Part shown: piece by piece, positions 1 through 8,614 of the stretch
How the letters are laid out: every line of letters begins with the position of its first letter
Numbering within the stretch: position 1 is the first letter of the stretch
DNA from: Deltaproteobacteria bacterium HGW-Deltaproteobacteria-14
GTDB lineage: Bacteria; Myxococcota_A; UBA9042; PHBI01
DNA length: 43,203 nucleotides
NCBI GenBank assembly: GCA_002841945.1
Contig: PHBI01000031.1
Span: 1-43,203 of the forward strand
Reading direction: 5' to 3'
Notes under the pieces: generated by a model
What the model was told of the DNA's origin: nothing
The model's database searches: none
Seen by the model: the letters and a program-made list of their open reading frames with translations, nothing else
Program-made: the position numbers and the translations under genes

Positions 1-850
1 GCCCCGGCGGCGCGCCCTGTCCGGGCGGCGTGGCGGTCTCCGTCGCGCCCTCGGCCGGCTCCGCGGCGCTCGGCGTCGCGGGCGCCGGCTGCTTGGCCCG
101 CGGGCGCGTCGCCTCGCTGAGGATCTTGCCGAGGTTCGCGACGACGCTCTGGAACATCTCCGGGAGGATCGGGGGGACGGCGTCCCCCTTGCGGGTGTCG
201 AAGGCGACCGAGGCGTTGATGTCGCGGACGTCCACCTCCATGGTGGCGTCCTCGCCGGGGGTCACCTCGACCTTGATCTGCCCTCCCTCCTCGCGCTGCT
301 CGACCTCGGCGTTCGCCGCCCTGCGCTCGGAGACGCTCTTGTGGGTGTTGTCGAGCGCCTGCGCGAGCATCTGCCCGAGCCCGACGATCAGCCCCTGCAG
401 CGGGTTCGGCGGCGCCGCCGGCTGCCCGGGCGCCGGCGGCTCGGGGCGCTTGGCGAGCTTCTCGGTGAGCATCTCGCGGAACCCCGCCAGCAGCGCCTCC
501 ATCAGCGGCCCACCGTGGGTCTGGACGCTCTCGTTTCGCATCGCGAACTCGAGCCGCCCGTCCCCGGTCTCGTGGATCCCGTCCTCGAGGATCTTCGAGA
601 TGGCCTCGCCCAGGGCGTCGTCCATCTTCTTGCGCCACTGAGGCCGGTCGCCGCGCGCCCCCTGCTTGGCGAACCACTGCTCGCGCAGCGACTTCACGAG
701 CTCGGCCTTCTTCGGCGCCATCGAGCGCGGCAAGGCGTTGATGCGATCGAGCTCCGCTGTCAGCTCCGCGAACTCCGCCTCGATCTCGGCGAGCAGCTCC
801 GGATCCTCCAGCGCACCCACCGGCGGCGCGTCGCCCTCCACCTGGCTCAT
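1..850 (-). CDS. Hypothetical protein, C-terminus beyond window edge
   Basis: An open frame reads from ATG at 850 to the left edge without a stop, giving 283 visible residues. I do not recognise a family. There is no signal peptide or membrane segment. The N-terminal third is charged and helical-looking (many E, A, K), the middle has a Pro/Ala-rich linker, then a short region rich in V, E and D, and the visible end is again Ala/Pro/Thr-rich. It begins only 14 bp after the cyclase stop at 865 on the same strand, so the two are probably co-transcribed and this may be a cytoplasmic partner of the cyclase (inference). The coding call rests on continuous GC-biased codons and operon spacing; the function is unknown. 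Confidence 0.7.
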   Translation of the reverse strand, partial: MSQVEGDAPPVGALEDPELLAEIEAEFAELTAELDRINALPRSMAPKKAELVKSLREQWFAKQGARGDRPQWRKKMDDALGEAISKILEDGIHETGDGRLEFAMRNESVQTHGGPLMEALLAGFREMLTEKLAKRPEPPAPGQPAAPPNPLQGLIVGLGQMLAQALDNTHKSVSERRAANAEVEQREEGGQIKVEVTPGEDATMEVDVRDINASVAFDTRKGDAVPPILPEMFQSVVANLGKILSEATRPRAKQPAPATPSAAEPAEGATETATPPGQGAPPG

Positions 851-864
851 GAGCCCTCCGTTCG

Positions 865-2445
865 CTACAGCGCGTAGACCTCGACCCCAGCCTCCCGCCC
901 GCGCACGGCGTGCTTGCCCTGCGGCACGACGCGCGCCTTGAGGTCGCCGTCGAGCCGCTCCCAGGTCGCCTGGCTGAAGAGGATCGAGGTCTGGAGCTGC
1001 TTGTTCAACTGTTCGAGGCGCGCCGCGACGTTCACGACGTCCCCGAGCACACCGTACTTCATCCGCGTCCGGCTGCCGATGTTACCCGCGACGACCGTGC
1101 CGGTGTGGATCCCGACCCGCGTCATCAGCTCGCTGTAGCCGCTCTCGCGCCAGACCTCGCCGACCCGGGTGTGGATCCACTCGGCGTTGAGCGTCGCGAG
1201 CCGCTCCCGCATCGCGAGCGCGCAGCGCACCGCCCGCTGCGCGTGCTCGTTGACGTCGTTGGGGGTGTTGAAGACGCACAGGATCGCGTCCCCAACGAAC
1301 TCGATCACCACCCCCTCGTGCGCGTCGATGACCTCGTTCATCGCGCCGAGGTAGCTGTTGAGGACGTCGATCATCTCGTGGGGATCGACCTTCTCGTTCA
1401 TCGTCGAGTAGCCCTGGATGTCGCTGAACAGGATGGTCGCCTCCCGCTCCTCCCCCCCGAGCGCCGCCATCGTGCGGTCCCCGAGCACCCTGCGCGCCAC
1501 CTCCGCGGACACGTAGCGCCCGAAGGTGTCGCGGATGAAGTCGCGCTCCTGAAGGCTCGCCGCGATGGTGTCGAAGTGGCGCGCCACCAGCCCGAACTCG
1601 TCCTTGCGCGCGATGTGCGCCCGCCCGACGAAGTCCCCGGCCGCGATGCGCGCCGCCGCCGCGTTGATCTCCGCCAGCGGCCCCCGGATGCGACGCCCGG
1701 TCCAGAACGCGAGCAGCACCAACATCAGCCCGGCGACGCCATACAGCGCCAGCGTCGTGGTCAACACCCGCTGGCTCATCTTGCGGACCCGCACGGCGTC
1801 GACGTCCACCCCGACCAGCCCGACCGACTCCCCCGACGGCAGCTTGAGCGGCGCGTACCCGCTCAGGCTCAGACCGAACTCGTCGCCCCACAGCTGCGAC
1901 TCCACCGCGACCTGCTCGAGCCCCTCGCGCATCTTCGGCAGCTTCGAGGCGTCGTACAGCTGCCCCGGGCGGCCCGCGTCGCCGCTGTTGGCGTAGTCGA
2001 TGACGAAGCGCAGCCGCCCCGGGTCGGCGGTCTTGCGGAGCAGGTAGATCGTGCTGATGTCCTTGTCCGTCCCGGCCACGGCCTTGAAGCGCTGGTACAG
2101 CGCCCGGACCTCGGGGGAGTTCGGCTCGCCCGCGGGGTCGAGGGCCGCGATCGCCGGCACGTCGACGTGGAGCGCCAGCGTGGCGACCGTCGCTCGCAGC
2201 CGCCCCTGGAGCCCCGTCAGCTCGGCGTGATAGCCGAGCTGGTAGAAGACCGCGGCCATCACCGTCAGCACGAGGAAGACCACGCCTCCCTGGGCCGCCG
2301 TGAGGCGCACGTGGAAGCGCCGGTACCACTTGATCCGGAGCGCGTCCGACGCGTCCGGAGCGGGCTCGGTAGGGGGCGCGGGAGCTCCGCCAGGAGCAGC
2401 CGCCTCGGGCGTTTCGGGGGCCGACACGGTCACGGCCCGCATCAT
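865..2445 (-). CDS. Membrane class III nucleotide cyclase (sensor-HAMP-cyclase), specificity residues guanylate-type
   Basis: A 526-residue protein that should make a cyclic nucleotide from ATP or GTP at the inner membrane. Visible order: Pro/Ala-rich cytosolic N-terminus (1-45), TM helix (about 51-72), periplasmic sensor (73-225), second TM helix (228-249), HAMP (250-302) and class III catalytic domain (330-510). Metal-binding aspartates are D342 (FSDIQG) and D386 (VGDAIL). The transition-state pair N472/R476 (VNVAAR) is present. The residue that is Lys in adenylate cyclases is E382, and the second specificity position is G465, a pattern nearer guanylate cyclases. The start is the ATG pair at 2445; the frame stays open to 2886 but that part overlaps the neighbour and lacks domain content. 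It lies 74 bp after the 785-residue gene, beyond a strong hairpin. Cyclase is certain; the substrate is not. Confidence 0.92.
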   Translation of the reverse strand: MMRAVTVSAPETPEAAAPGGAPAPPTEPAPDASDALRIKWYRRFHVRLTAAQGGVVFLVLTVMAAVFYQLGYHAELTGLQGRLRATVATLALHVDVPAIAALDPAGEPNSPEVRALYQRFKAVAGTDKDISTIYLLRKTADPGRLRFVIDYANSGDAGRPGQLYDASKLPKMREGLEQVAVESQLWGDEFGLSLSGYAPLKLPSGESVGLVGVDVDAVRVRKMSQRVLTTTLALYGVAGLMLVLLAFWTGRRIRGPLAEINAAAARIAAGDFVGRAHIARKDEFGLVARHFDTIAASLQERDFIRDTFGRYVSAEVARRVLGDRTMAALGGEEREATILFSDIQGYSTMNEKVDPHEMIDVLNSYLGAMNEVIDAHEGVVIEFVGDAILCVFNTPNDVNEHAQRAVRCALAMRERLATLNAEWIHTRVGEVWRESGYSELMTRVGIHTGTVVAGNIGSRTRMKYGVLGDVVNVAARLEQLNKQLQTSILFSQATWERLDGDLKARVVPQGKHAVRGREAGVEVYAL

Positions 2446-2473
2446 CGTCTCGTCGCGGCGAACCCGCAAGCGG

Positions 2474-2507
2474 CCTCGCGCGGCGGCCCGCCCCCCGCCG
2501 CGCGAGG
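2474..2507 (-). terminator. GC-rich hairpin between ectodomain gene and cyclase
   Basis: A perfect 13-bp inverted repeat (2474-2486 and 2495-2507) with an 8-nt loop lies in the 74-bp gap between the two minus-strand genes. No T-run follows, so it may attenuate, process or stabilise mRNA rather than terminate fully. Confidence 0.45.
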
Positions 2508-2519
2508 GCGGGCCGACCC

Positions 2520-4877
2520 TCAGCCCTCGAGCACCCCGACGGCGATCTGCAGCGCGTCGTCGAGCAGCGCCAGGCCGACCAACACCAGCGCGACCAGCAG
2601 CACCACCCGCCCGACTCCGCGCCACGGCACCGTCCGCTCGAGCCGCGCCTCCCGCCCGCGGTAGCGCTCCGGCACACGCGTCGACCACTCGCGCAGGCTC
2701 CGCCACGCGACGGGGATCGTCTTGCGATGCAGCATCACAGCGATGAGCGCCAACACGAGAAACGGGATCAGCTTGTGTGCGCTGCTGATCAGGACCACCC
2801 CGGCGCCCCCGGCGACGACCAGCGCTGCGCCGCCCGCGCGCACCAGCACGCCGGGCAGGTCCTTGCGCCGCCCGGCCACCAACCACGCGCCCAGCACGAG
2901 CAGCAGCCCGGCCAGCAGCTCGCCCGCCGCCGGGACCCAGCCCGCGACGTAGCGGAAGCGCGTCATCACCGCCTCCTCCGCGGGCACCCAGAAGCGGCTG
3001 TAGGTCACCTGTCGCCCCGCCGTCGGCAGGGTGATGCGCACCGGCATCGCCCCGGTCTCAGCGGTCTCGACGCTCGGCGCTCCCTCGTCAAAGGCGCCGT
3101 CCAGGTCGCCGCCGCCGCTCTCGTCGCTCCCGCTGTCGGCGACGACCGCCTGGCTCCATCGGCCGTCGGTGTAGCCCTCGCCGACGTCGCCGTCGAACGC
3201 GCCGTAGCGGTGGTCGGAGGGGAGGTAGACCCGCCACTCGACGACCGCCACCGGCAGCTCGAGCGCCGGGAGCCCCAGGGCGTGGCTCCCGATCCAGCCG
3301 AAGCCGCTCTGGTGCTCCTCGTAGACGAGCTGCACGTCGATCGGGGTCAGCGAGGACGCCGCGCCGGCGGACCGCTTGAGCGGCAGGAGCAGCCGCCCGG
3401 CCTGGTCTCGGCTCGGCTTGGTCGGCGCGCCGTCGAGCAGCACGGAGCGGACCTCGGCGCTCGCCGGCAGGGTCAGCGCGAGCCCGGGCCGCAGGCGGTT
3501 GCGCAGCGTCAGGTGGAGCTCCGTGAGCGCGACCCCCTCGCGGGAGACGACCGTGCTCGCCTCGACCCGATCGACGCTCTCCGAGGCGATGTCGCGCTCG
3601 GGCAGGCGGGTCACCGCCAGCTCGAGCGGCGCCTCCGAGGTGGTGTAGTGGTACGCGCGCAGGATTGGGCTCACCGAGCTCCGCACGAGCTCCGGCGGCA
3701 GCTGGCGGGTGTCGATCGCGCTCAGCCCCTCACCGCGGGACGCCTCCTCGAGGCGCATCTTCCCCGGGACCTCCACCGCGACCCAGCCGGCGTCGCGCTC
3801 GACCCCGAGGTTCTTTGGCAGCGGCACCCGGAAGCGCTCGCCCCCCTTCTTGGTCTCGCGCCGCAGGCGCAGCGAGACGGCGTAGTCGTCGCGGATCGGG
3901 TAGGCGGTCTCCCCGCGGACCAGGGTGCCGTCGTCCCGCTCCTCGAGCTCGTAGCGGAACGCCCCGCGCCCGTCCGCCGACACGACGGTCAGCCCCGGCG
4001 GCACAAGCACGTCGAAGCGCTTCGTGCCGGCGTAGAGGATCGTGTACTTGATCTCGCTGAACAGCTCGAGCGCCCCGTCATCGACGCTCAGCAGGTTGAG
4101 GCTCTCGGCGTAGACCCGCGCCTGGGTGCCGGCGCTGTCGCCGAGGTCCCGAAAGCCGACGAGGTGGATCCGCGTCGTGGGGCGCAGGGTCGCGGTGAGG
4201 GTCGTGCTGTCCGCGTCCGAGGTCACCTCCGAGCGCACGGTGTCGTCCACCCGCGGCTCGAGCCCCGCCACCGGGAAGCGACACGAGAAGCTCGTGACCG
4301 GCGTCCGCGGCGTCACCAGGTCGTACTCGATCGACCCGCGCGGGCCCCGGGGCGCCACGAGGAGCTTCATGTGGACCACCACCTCGCCGGTCTTGCGGGT
4401 CAGCCACACGTGATAGCCGCTGCGCGTCGTGACCCCGATGGCCGCGCCGTCGACCTCGGCGGACACGAGCACCGCGCCCTCGCCGACGAGGGGCACCGTC
4501 TTCCAGGCGCCGGGGCGGCCGAGGGTCAGCGACAGGTCGACGTCGAGGTGCAGCGCCCCGTCGACGGCCCGCCCCGAGTAGCGGGCCGCGCCCAGGACCA
4601 GCGCGGGCCCGAGGCGCCCGCTCGACAGCGCGCGCGCCGTCGCCCGGGTCTGCTCCCACAGCGCCTGGAAGGTGGGGAGTGACACCTCGATGGCGCCGCC
4701 CGACGCGACCTGGGGCTCGTCCCACGGCCGCGCGGGGGTGACCGTGATCGGCTCCCGCAGCTCGCCCTGCGGGGCCATGATGGCGTCGAAGTCCGGGGCG
4801 CTGGAGGGCTGCGCCGCCGCCGGGGTCGCGAGCGAGGCCAGGACGAGCGCCACCAAGGGCAGGTGAGAGCTACGCAT
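2520..4877 (-). CDS. Exported membrane-anchored beta-rich protein (paralogue of 825-aa neighbour)
   Basis: A 785-residue protein of unknown function. A clear signal peptide (about 1-22, ending AAAQ) is followed by a long beta-strand-rich ectodomain to about residue 640, then hydrophobic helices at roughly 652-668, 681-698, 701-716 and 757-775. It should sit in the inner membrane with a large periplasmic domain. Its ATG at 4877 overlaps the TAG of the upstream gene by 8 nt, so translation is coupled. It aligns with that neighbour around motifs such as LRNRLRPGLALTLP versus IRNNTRQYLAVTVP, LLDG, and VEWRVYLPSD versus VVWHLYLPDD. The pair therefore arose by duplication and probably works as a heteromeric envelope complex (inference). 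Confidence 0.85.
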   Translation of the reverse strand: MRSSHLPLVALVLASLATPAAAQPSSAPDFDAIMAPQGELREPITVTPARPWDEPQVASGGAIEVSLPTFQALWEQTRATARALSSGRLGPALVLGAARYSGRAVDGALHLDVDLSLTLGRPGAWKTVPLVGEGAVLVSAEVDGAAIGVTTRSGYHVWLTRKTGEVVVHMKLLVAPRGPRGSIEYDLVTPRTPVTSFSCRFPVAGLEPRVDDTVRSEVTSDADSTTLTATLRPTTRIHLVGFRDLGDSAGTQARVYAESLNLLSVDDGALELFSEIKYTILYAGTKRFDVLVPPGLTVVSADGRGAFRYELEERDDGTLVRGETAYPIRDDYAVSLRLRRETKKGGERFRVPLPKNLGVERDAGWVAVEVPGKMRLEEASRGEGLSAIDTRQLPPELVRSSVSPILRAYHYTTSEAPLELAVTRLPERDIASESVDRVEASTVVSREGVALTELHLTLRNRLRPGLALTLPASAEVRSVLLDGAPTKPSRDQAGRLLLPLKRSAGAASSLTPIDVQLVYEEHQSGFGWIGSHALGLPALELPVAVVEWRVYLPSDHRYGAFDGDVGEGYTDGRWSQAVVADSGSDESGGGDLDGAFDEGAPSVETAETGAMPVRITLPTAGRQVTYSRFWVPAEEAVMTRFRYVAGWVPAAGELLAGLLLVLGAWLVAGRRKDLPGVLVRAGGAALVVAGGAGVVLISSAHKLIPFLVLALIAVMLHRKTIPVAWRSLREWSTRVPERYRGREARLERTVPWRGVGRVVLLVALVLVGLALLDDALQIAVGVLEG

Positions 4878-7347
4878 GGGCGGGGACCTCCGGCGCGACG
4901 ATCGCGTCGCGGCGCACCCAGCGGCGCCACCACACGAGCAGGACGAGGAGCAGGACGAAGGGCTGGAGCGGCGGCCACCCGAGCATCGCGCGGGCGGCGA
5001 CGAGCAGGAGCGCCGCGCGCACGAGGTTGCCGACGGTCGCCAGCTCGAGCAGGCGCCACGGCTCGCGCAGCACCGCCGCTAGGGCGCCGCGCGGGCGCAG
5101 GTCGCGCGCTCGGAAGATCGCCACCACCGTCGCCGCGATCGCCGCCCACAGGATGAGCCGGTGCACCCCGAGGACGTAGTGCGCCGCGACCATCAGGGCC
5201 GCGGTGCCGAGGCCGGCGATCGCCTTCTCCCACCAGCGGCCCTGGCGCCGCAGGGCCAGCGTCGTCAGGGCGAACATCAGCAGAAACGCCAGGGCGCGGG
5301 CCACGTCACCCGCGCCGCCGCTCAGGTAGGCGACCGTGATGCGCGGCGGCTCGCCGTCTCCGAGGACGCGCTTGAAGCGGTAGCGCGTCCCGACCAGCGG
5401 GAAGGTCGCCGGGGCCACCTCGGCGAGGTCCTTCTTCTCGACCTCCTCGCGGTAGATGACCTTGCGGCGCTGGAGGATGCTCTCGTAGCCCCCGGCCTGG
5501 GCGTCCGACGTCCCGAAGACGACGTCGAGGAAGTCGCCGACGCGGCGCAAGAGCCCGAAGCGGCGCGCGTCGTACGCGGTCAGCGCGGTGTCGAAGTCGA
5601 GCGGCTCGAGGTCGTCGGGGAGGTAGAGGTGCCAGACGACCTTCATGGCGTCGACGTCGAAGCCGGGCAGCGCGACCTGCTCGCTGCCGAAGGCGCTGAG
5701 GCCACCGCCGCCGGGCTCGCGGTAGGCCAGCTCGAGCACGAAGGCGCTCTCCTCGACGGTCAGCGGGCCGTCGGTCGGGATGCTCAGGGTCTGGCCGACG
5801 CGGATCATGCTGTTGCCGTGGAGCGTGCCCTGGTTCGCGTCGAGGACCAGCGTCCACTTGCCGGGGTCGGCGTAGTAGTAGTGGGCGATCGAGCCGAGGC
5901 TCTCGTTGCGCTGCACGACGTGGACGCGGCCGCTCTCGGGGTCGATGCGCTCGGACTGCCGCAGCGAGAACAGCAGCGCTCCGTCGCCGGCGTCGGCCGG
6001 CGCGGCGGGGCGGACGGTCTGCCCGTCGAGCAGCGCGTGGGTCACCTCGGCCCCAGGCGGGACCGTCACGGCGAGGTACTGGCGGGTGTTGTTGCGGATG
6101 TCGAGGCGGAGCTTGGTGATCCGCGATCCGTCGGCGAGGAGCACGGTGGAGGCCTGTAGCTCGTCGATGAGCGTGCTGGTCAGCGGCACCTGCTCGTGGT
6201 GGGCGACGGAGAGCGCGATCTGCGGCGGCTCGGTGAAGCGGAAGCCGTACAGCAGGGGCTTGTTGGTCAACCCGGTGAGCTCCGACGGGAGCTCGCGGAG
6301 GGAGGCGCTCTGGGCCCTCGCGACCTCCCTGACGGTGATGTCGAGGCCCGCCGGCGCCTGGACCCCGAGGACGCCGCTCATCGGCACGCCGGGGGCGGCC
6401 AGGATGGTGGCGAGCTCGACGCGATCGGGGGAGACGACCGGGTGCTGGAAGCGCACGACCACGCGCGCGCGATCCGCGACGAGGTAGCGCAGCAGCACCT
6501 CGAGGCGGCTCCGGTCGGCCAGGTCGGGGCGCCACTGGAGGACGGCCGGCCCGGTGACGTCGAGCACCTCGACCCCCGGGGGCAGGCGGAGGTCGATGCG
6601 GTCGGTCTCGCCGGCCGTCACGGTCACGTCGACGACGGAGACGCCGCGCACGAGGCCCTCGTCGACCGTCGCGATGGTGCGGATGGCGGCCTCGGTCTTC
6701 ACGTCCGCGGCGCCCTTGTGGTCCACCGTGCGCGCCCAGGCGAGGTCGAGCTGCCCGCTCGCGTCGAGGAAGCCCGTGACCCGCGTCCCGGGGCCCTCGG
6801 GGGCGGCGCCGGTGATCACCCCGCCGGCGAGGCGCGGGGCGATGTCGTGCTCGGGGACGAGCACCGAGATCGCCGTGACGCCGCCCGCCGGGAGGCGCAG
6901 CTGGAGGCGGCGGGCGAAGCGATCCTGCTCCTGGCCGCGGAAGAACGTCACGCGGACGTCGTAGGCGCCTGGCTCCTCGACCCCGACGGTGTACATGCCG
7001 TCCTGGGCGACGAGGCTGGTGGGCTGCCCGTTGAGGGTCACCTCGCCGGGGGAGGCGGAGTCGTCGAGGACCGGGACCTGGAGGTAGCCCTGGTCGTCGT
7101 AGACCTCGAAGCGCGCCTCGAGCGTCGCCTCGAGGAGCCCCTTGTCGAAGGCCCCGGTGATGGTGCGCTGGGCGTGGACGACGGGTTGCGGGGGGCGCGA
7201 CACGTCGCTGGGCGGGGTCGCGCTGTCGACGAGGGTCGACCAGGCGGTGAGCGGCAGGGTCACGTGCTCGTCGGGGTTCGGGCGGCTCGGCGCGGGCTGC
7301 GCGCTGAGCCACGCGGCCACGAACGTGAGCGTCACGGTGGGCGTCAC
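4870..7347 (-). CDS. Exported membrane-anchored protein with inserted LysM domain
   Basis: An 825-residue protein. The start is GTG at 7347, supported by AGGAGG six nt upstream (7354-7359). A short hydrophobic N-terminus (about 1-17) is probably a signal peptide, although it lacks an obvious positive n-region. The ectodomain is beta-rich to about residue 675, and the C-terminus has several TM helices (about 680-700, 708-727, 729-745, 776-790, 797-808). A LysM-like module occupies 475-525 (VHVVQRNESLGSIAHYYY ... IRVGQTLSIP), predicting peptidoglycan or amino-sugar binding. The flanking sequence matches the downstream 785-residue paralogue, which lacks this module. It is first of the run 7347 to 1: two paralogues, cyclase, hypothetical. 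Family function is unknown; envelope sensing or scaffolding is inference. Confidence 0.85.
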   Translation of the reverse strand: MTPTVTLTFVAAWLSAQPAPSRPNPDEHVTLPLTAWSTLVDSATPPSDVSRPPQPVVHAQRTITGAFDKGLLEATLEARFEVYDDQGYLQVPVLDDSASPGEVTLNGQPTSLVAQDGMYTVGVEEPGAYDVRVTFFRGQEQDRFARRLQLRLPAGGVTAISVLVPEHDIAPRLAGGVITGAAPEGPGTRVTGFLDASGQLDLAWARTVDHKGAADVKTEAAIRTIATVDEGLVRGVSVVDVTVTAGETDRIDLRLPPGVEVLDVTGPAVLQWRPDLADRSRLEVLLRYLVADRARVVVRFQHPVVSPDRVELATILAAPGVPMSGVLGVQAPAGLDITVREVARAQSASLRELPSELTGLTNKPLLYGFRFTEPPQIALSVAHHEQVPLTSTLIDELQASTVLLADGSRITKLRLDIRNNTRQYLAVTVPPGAEVTHALLDGQTVRPAAPADAGDGALLFSLRQSERIDPESGRVHVVQRNESLGSIAHYYYADPGKWTLVLDANQGTLHGNSMIRVGQTLSIPTDGPLTVEESAFVLELAYREPGGGGLSAFGSEQVALPGFDVDAMKVVWHLYLPDDLEPLDFDTALTAYDARRFGLLRRVGDFLDVVFGTSDAQAGGYESILQRRKVIYREEVEKKDLAEVAPATFPLVGTRYRFKRVLGDGEPPRITVAYLSGGAGDVARALAFLLMFALTTLALRRQGRWWEKAIAGLGTAALMVAAHYVLGVHRLILWAAIAATVVAIFRARDLRPRGALAAVLREPWRLLELATVGNLVRAALLLVAARAMLGWPPLQPFVLLLVLLVWWRRWVRRDAIVAPEVPAHA

Positions 7348-7725
7348 GGCGGTCCTCCTGGTTGGCCCGGGGGGCGGGCGCGGGGCGTGCTTCGCGAGCT
7401 CCCGCCGTCAAGACCTCCCCGAGCCGGCCGACGCGAACCCTCGGCCCCCCATCTGCGAGCGCCGTGCCAGCGCGCACAGTTGAATGTATTCATCCGCTTA
7501 TGTGGTGTGGTGGGGCGGCACCGTGTCTCTTTGGCGTCGCGGTGTGTCCCGTTTGCCACGACCGGGACGCAGCTCCGCGTGGCAGGCGCGTCTCCGGGTG
7601 TGTCACCCACGGGACGTTCGGGACGGTCGCGCGCCCGCACGGCCCCACGCGTCCGCGCACCCTCGCGCTTCCCCGCCCGCCCGGCCTCGGCCTCGGCCTC
7701 GGCTCCGCGCCCGCTCTCGCTGCGG
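7348..7725. other. 378-bp gene-free stretch
   Basis: It lies between the end of the SGNH gene and the GTG start of the 825-residue gene, and should contain the promoter for the 7347-to-1 run. A local AT-rich patch at 7478-7503 includes the dyad TGAAT-GT-ATTCA (7481-7492), a possible promoter or operator. At 7682-7705 the hexamer CGGCCT is repeated three times, followed by one CGGCTC. Open frames here have no domain or ribosome-site support. Confidence 0.5.
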
Positions 7726-8481
7726 CTACAGGACCCGGTTGAGGGTGGGCAGCACCCGCCGCGCGACCTCGACGCCGCCCGCGGTGGTCAGGTGGATGCC
7801 GTCGCCTCTTCGGTAAGCGACCGGGCGCCCGCGCTCGTCGTGTCCCGTCTGGAGCCAGCGCCCGCGCTCGTCGGAGCTGAACGGGAACATGTCCACGTAG
7901 GTCACCCGCTCGAGGTCGCGGACCGCGCGCTGCATCGCCCCGCGGACGCGCCCCATGCGCATCCGGGCGCGCGGGGAGGCGCGGTTGGTCGGCGACAAGA
8001 GCACCACCCGCCGCCCGTCCGCCTGCAGGTACTCCATCAGCCGCCGGATGCGCGTCTCGTAGACCACGTTCCAGCGCGCCTCGTCCTCCCAGAAGATGGT
8101 GCCGAGGGCGCGGTCGCGAAAGCGCAGCCGCTGCCCGTCGTTGCCCCCGAAGAGCATGATGACGGTGTCGGGGCGCGCGGCGTCGACGAGGCGCCGGGCC
8201 TCCACGAACCAGTCGAAGAAGTCGGGGCGCGCCAGGCCGCTCGTCGGCTTGCCGCGGCGCACGACGCGGTAGCCTTCGGCGCGCAGGTCGGCCTCGAGCG
8301 CCTTTCCGAGGTGGCCGAAGATGTTCGAGTCCCCGATGAGCAGCACCGTTTTTTGCGCGGGATCGGCGTAGGCCTTCCCCGGCGCGGCGACCGCGATGAG
8401 CGCGAGCGTCGCTGCGGTGAGCGTCAAGATGGACGCGCGATGGCGCACGCGGAGCGCCGGAGACGAGGAGACGTGTCCCAA
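7726..8481 (-). CDS. Secreted SGNH/GDSL-type hydrolase
   Basis: A 251-residue exported esterase or acyl-transfer-type enzyme. I chose TTG at 8481 because GGAGG lies six nt upstream. GTG at 8448 would also leave an intact signal peptide (ending GKAYA). SGNH landmarks are visible: LIGDSN after the signal peptide (block I Ser), LFGGND (Gly/Asn oxyanion block III) and DGIHLT near the end (Asp and His, block V). Such proteins in bacterial envelopes often deacetylate or acylate polysaccharide or peptidoglycan; the substrate here is not visible. The frame is open upstream to 8778 but that part crosses an AT-richer non-coding patch and overlaps the SET gene. It ends 378 bp before the LysM-protein gene on the same strand. 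Confidence 0.85.
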   Translation of the reverse strand: MGHVSSSPALRVRHRASILTLTAATLALIAVAAPGKAYADPAQKTVLLIGDSNIFGHLGKALEADLRAEGYRVVRRGKPTSGLARPDFFDWFVEARRLVDAARPDTVIMLFGGNDGQRLRFRDRALGTIFWEDEARWNVVYETRIRRLMEYLQADGRRVVLLSPTNRASPRARMRMGRVRGAMQRAVRDLERVTYVDMFPFSSDERGRWLQTGHDERGRPVAYRRGDGIHLTTAGGVEVARRVLPTLNRVL

Positions 8482-8614
8482 ATTACCCCTCCGGCGGTCT
8501 CTGCCGCGCGTCGACGGGCGCTCCGGCCGCGCGCGGCGACCGAAGCGAGACGGTAAACGTGATGATTCGCAAGCGCAATAAACGATCGGCCGTCGCGCCC
8601 GCCTGGTCGTCGCG

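Noticed and set aside
2446..2886. N-terminal extension of the cyclase frame
   Set aside because: Arg/Gly/Ala-rich, overlaps the C-terminal TM region of the neighbouring gene, and the ATG pair at 2445 precedes the natural cytosolic/TM layout.
7484..7816. Small plus-strand frame (110 residues) in the 378-bp gap
   Set aside because: No ribosome site, Arg/Pro-rich low complexity, and overlaps the SGNH gene end.
2727..8556. Long plus-strand frames opposite the ectodomain genes (2727-4682, 6196-8556)
   Set aside because: Composition typical of antisense GC-rich frames; the minus-strand products have signal peptides, a LysM motif and paralogy.
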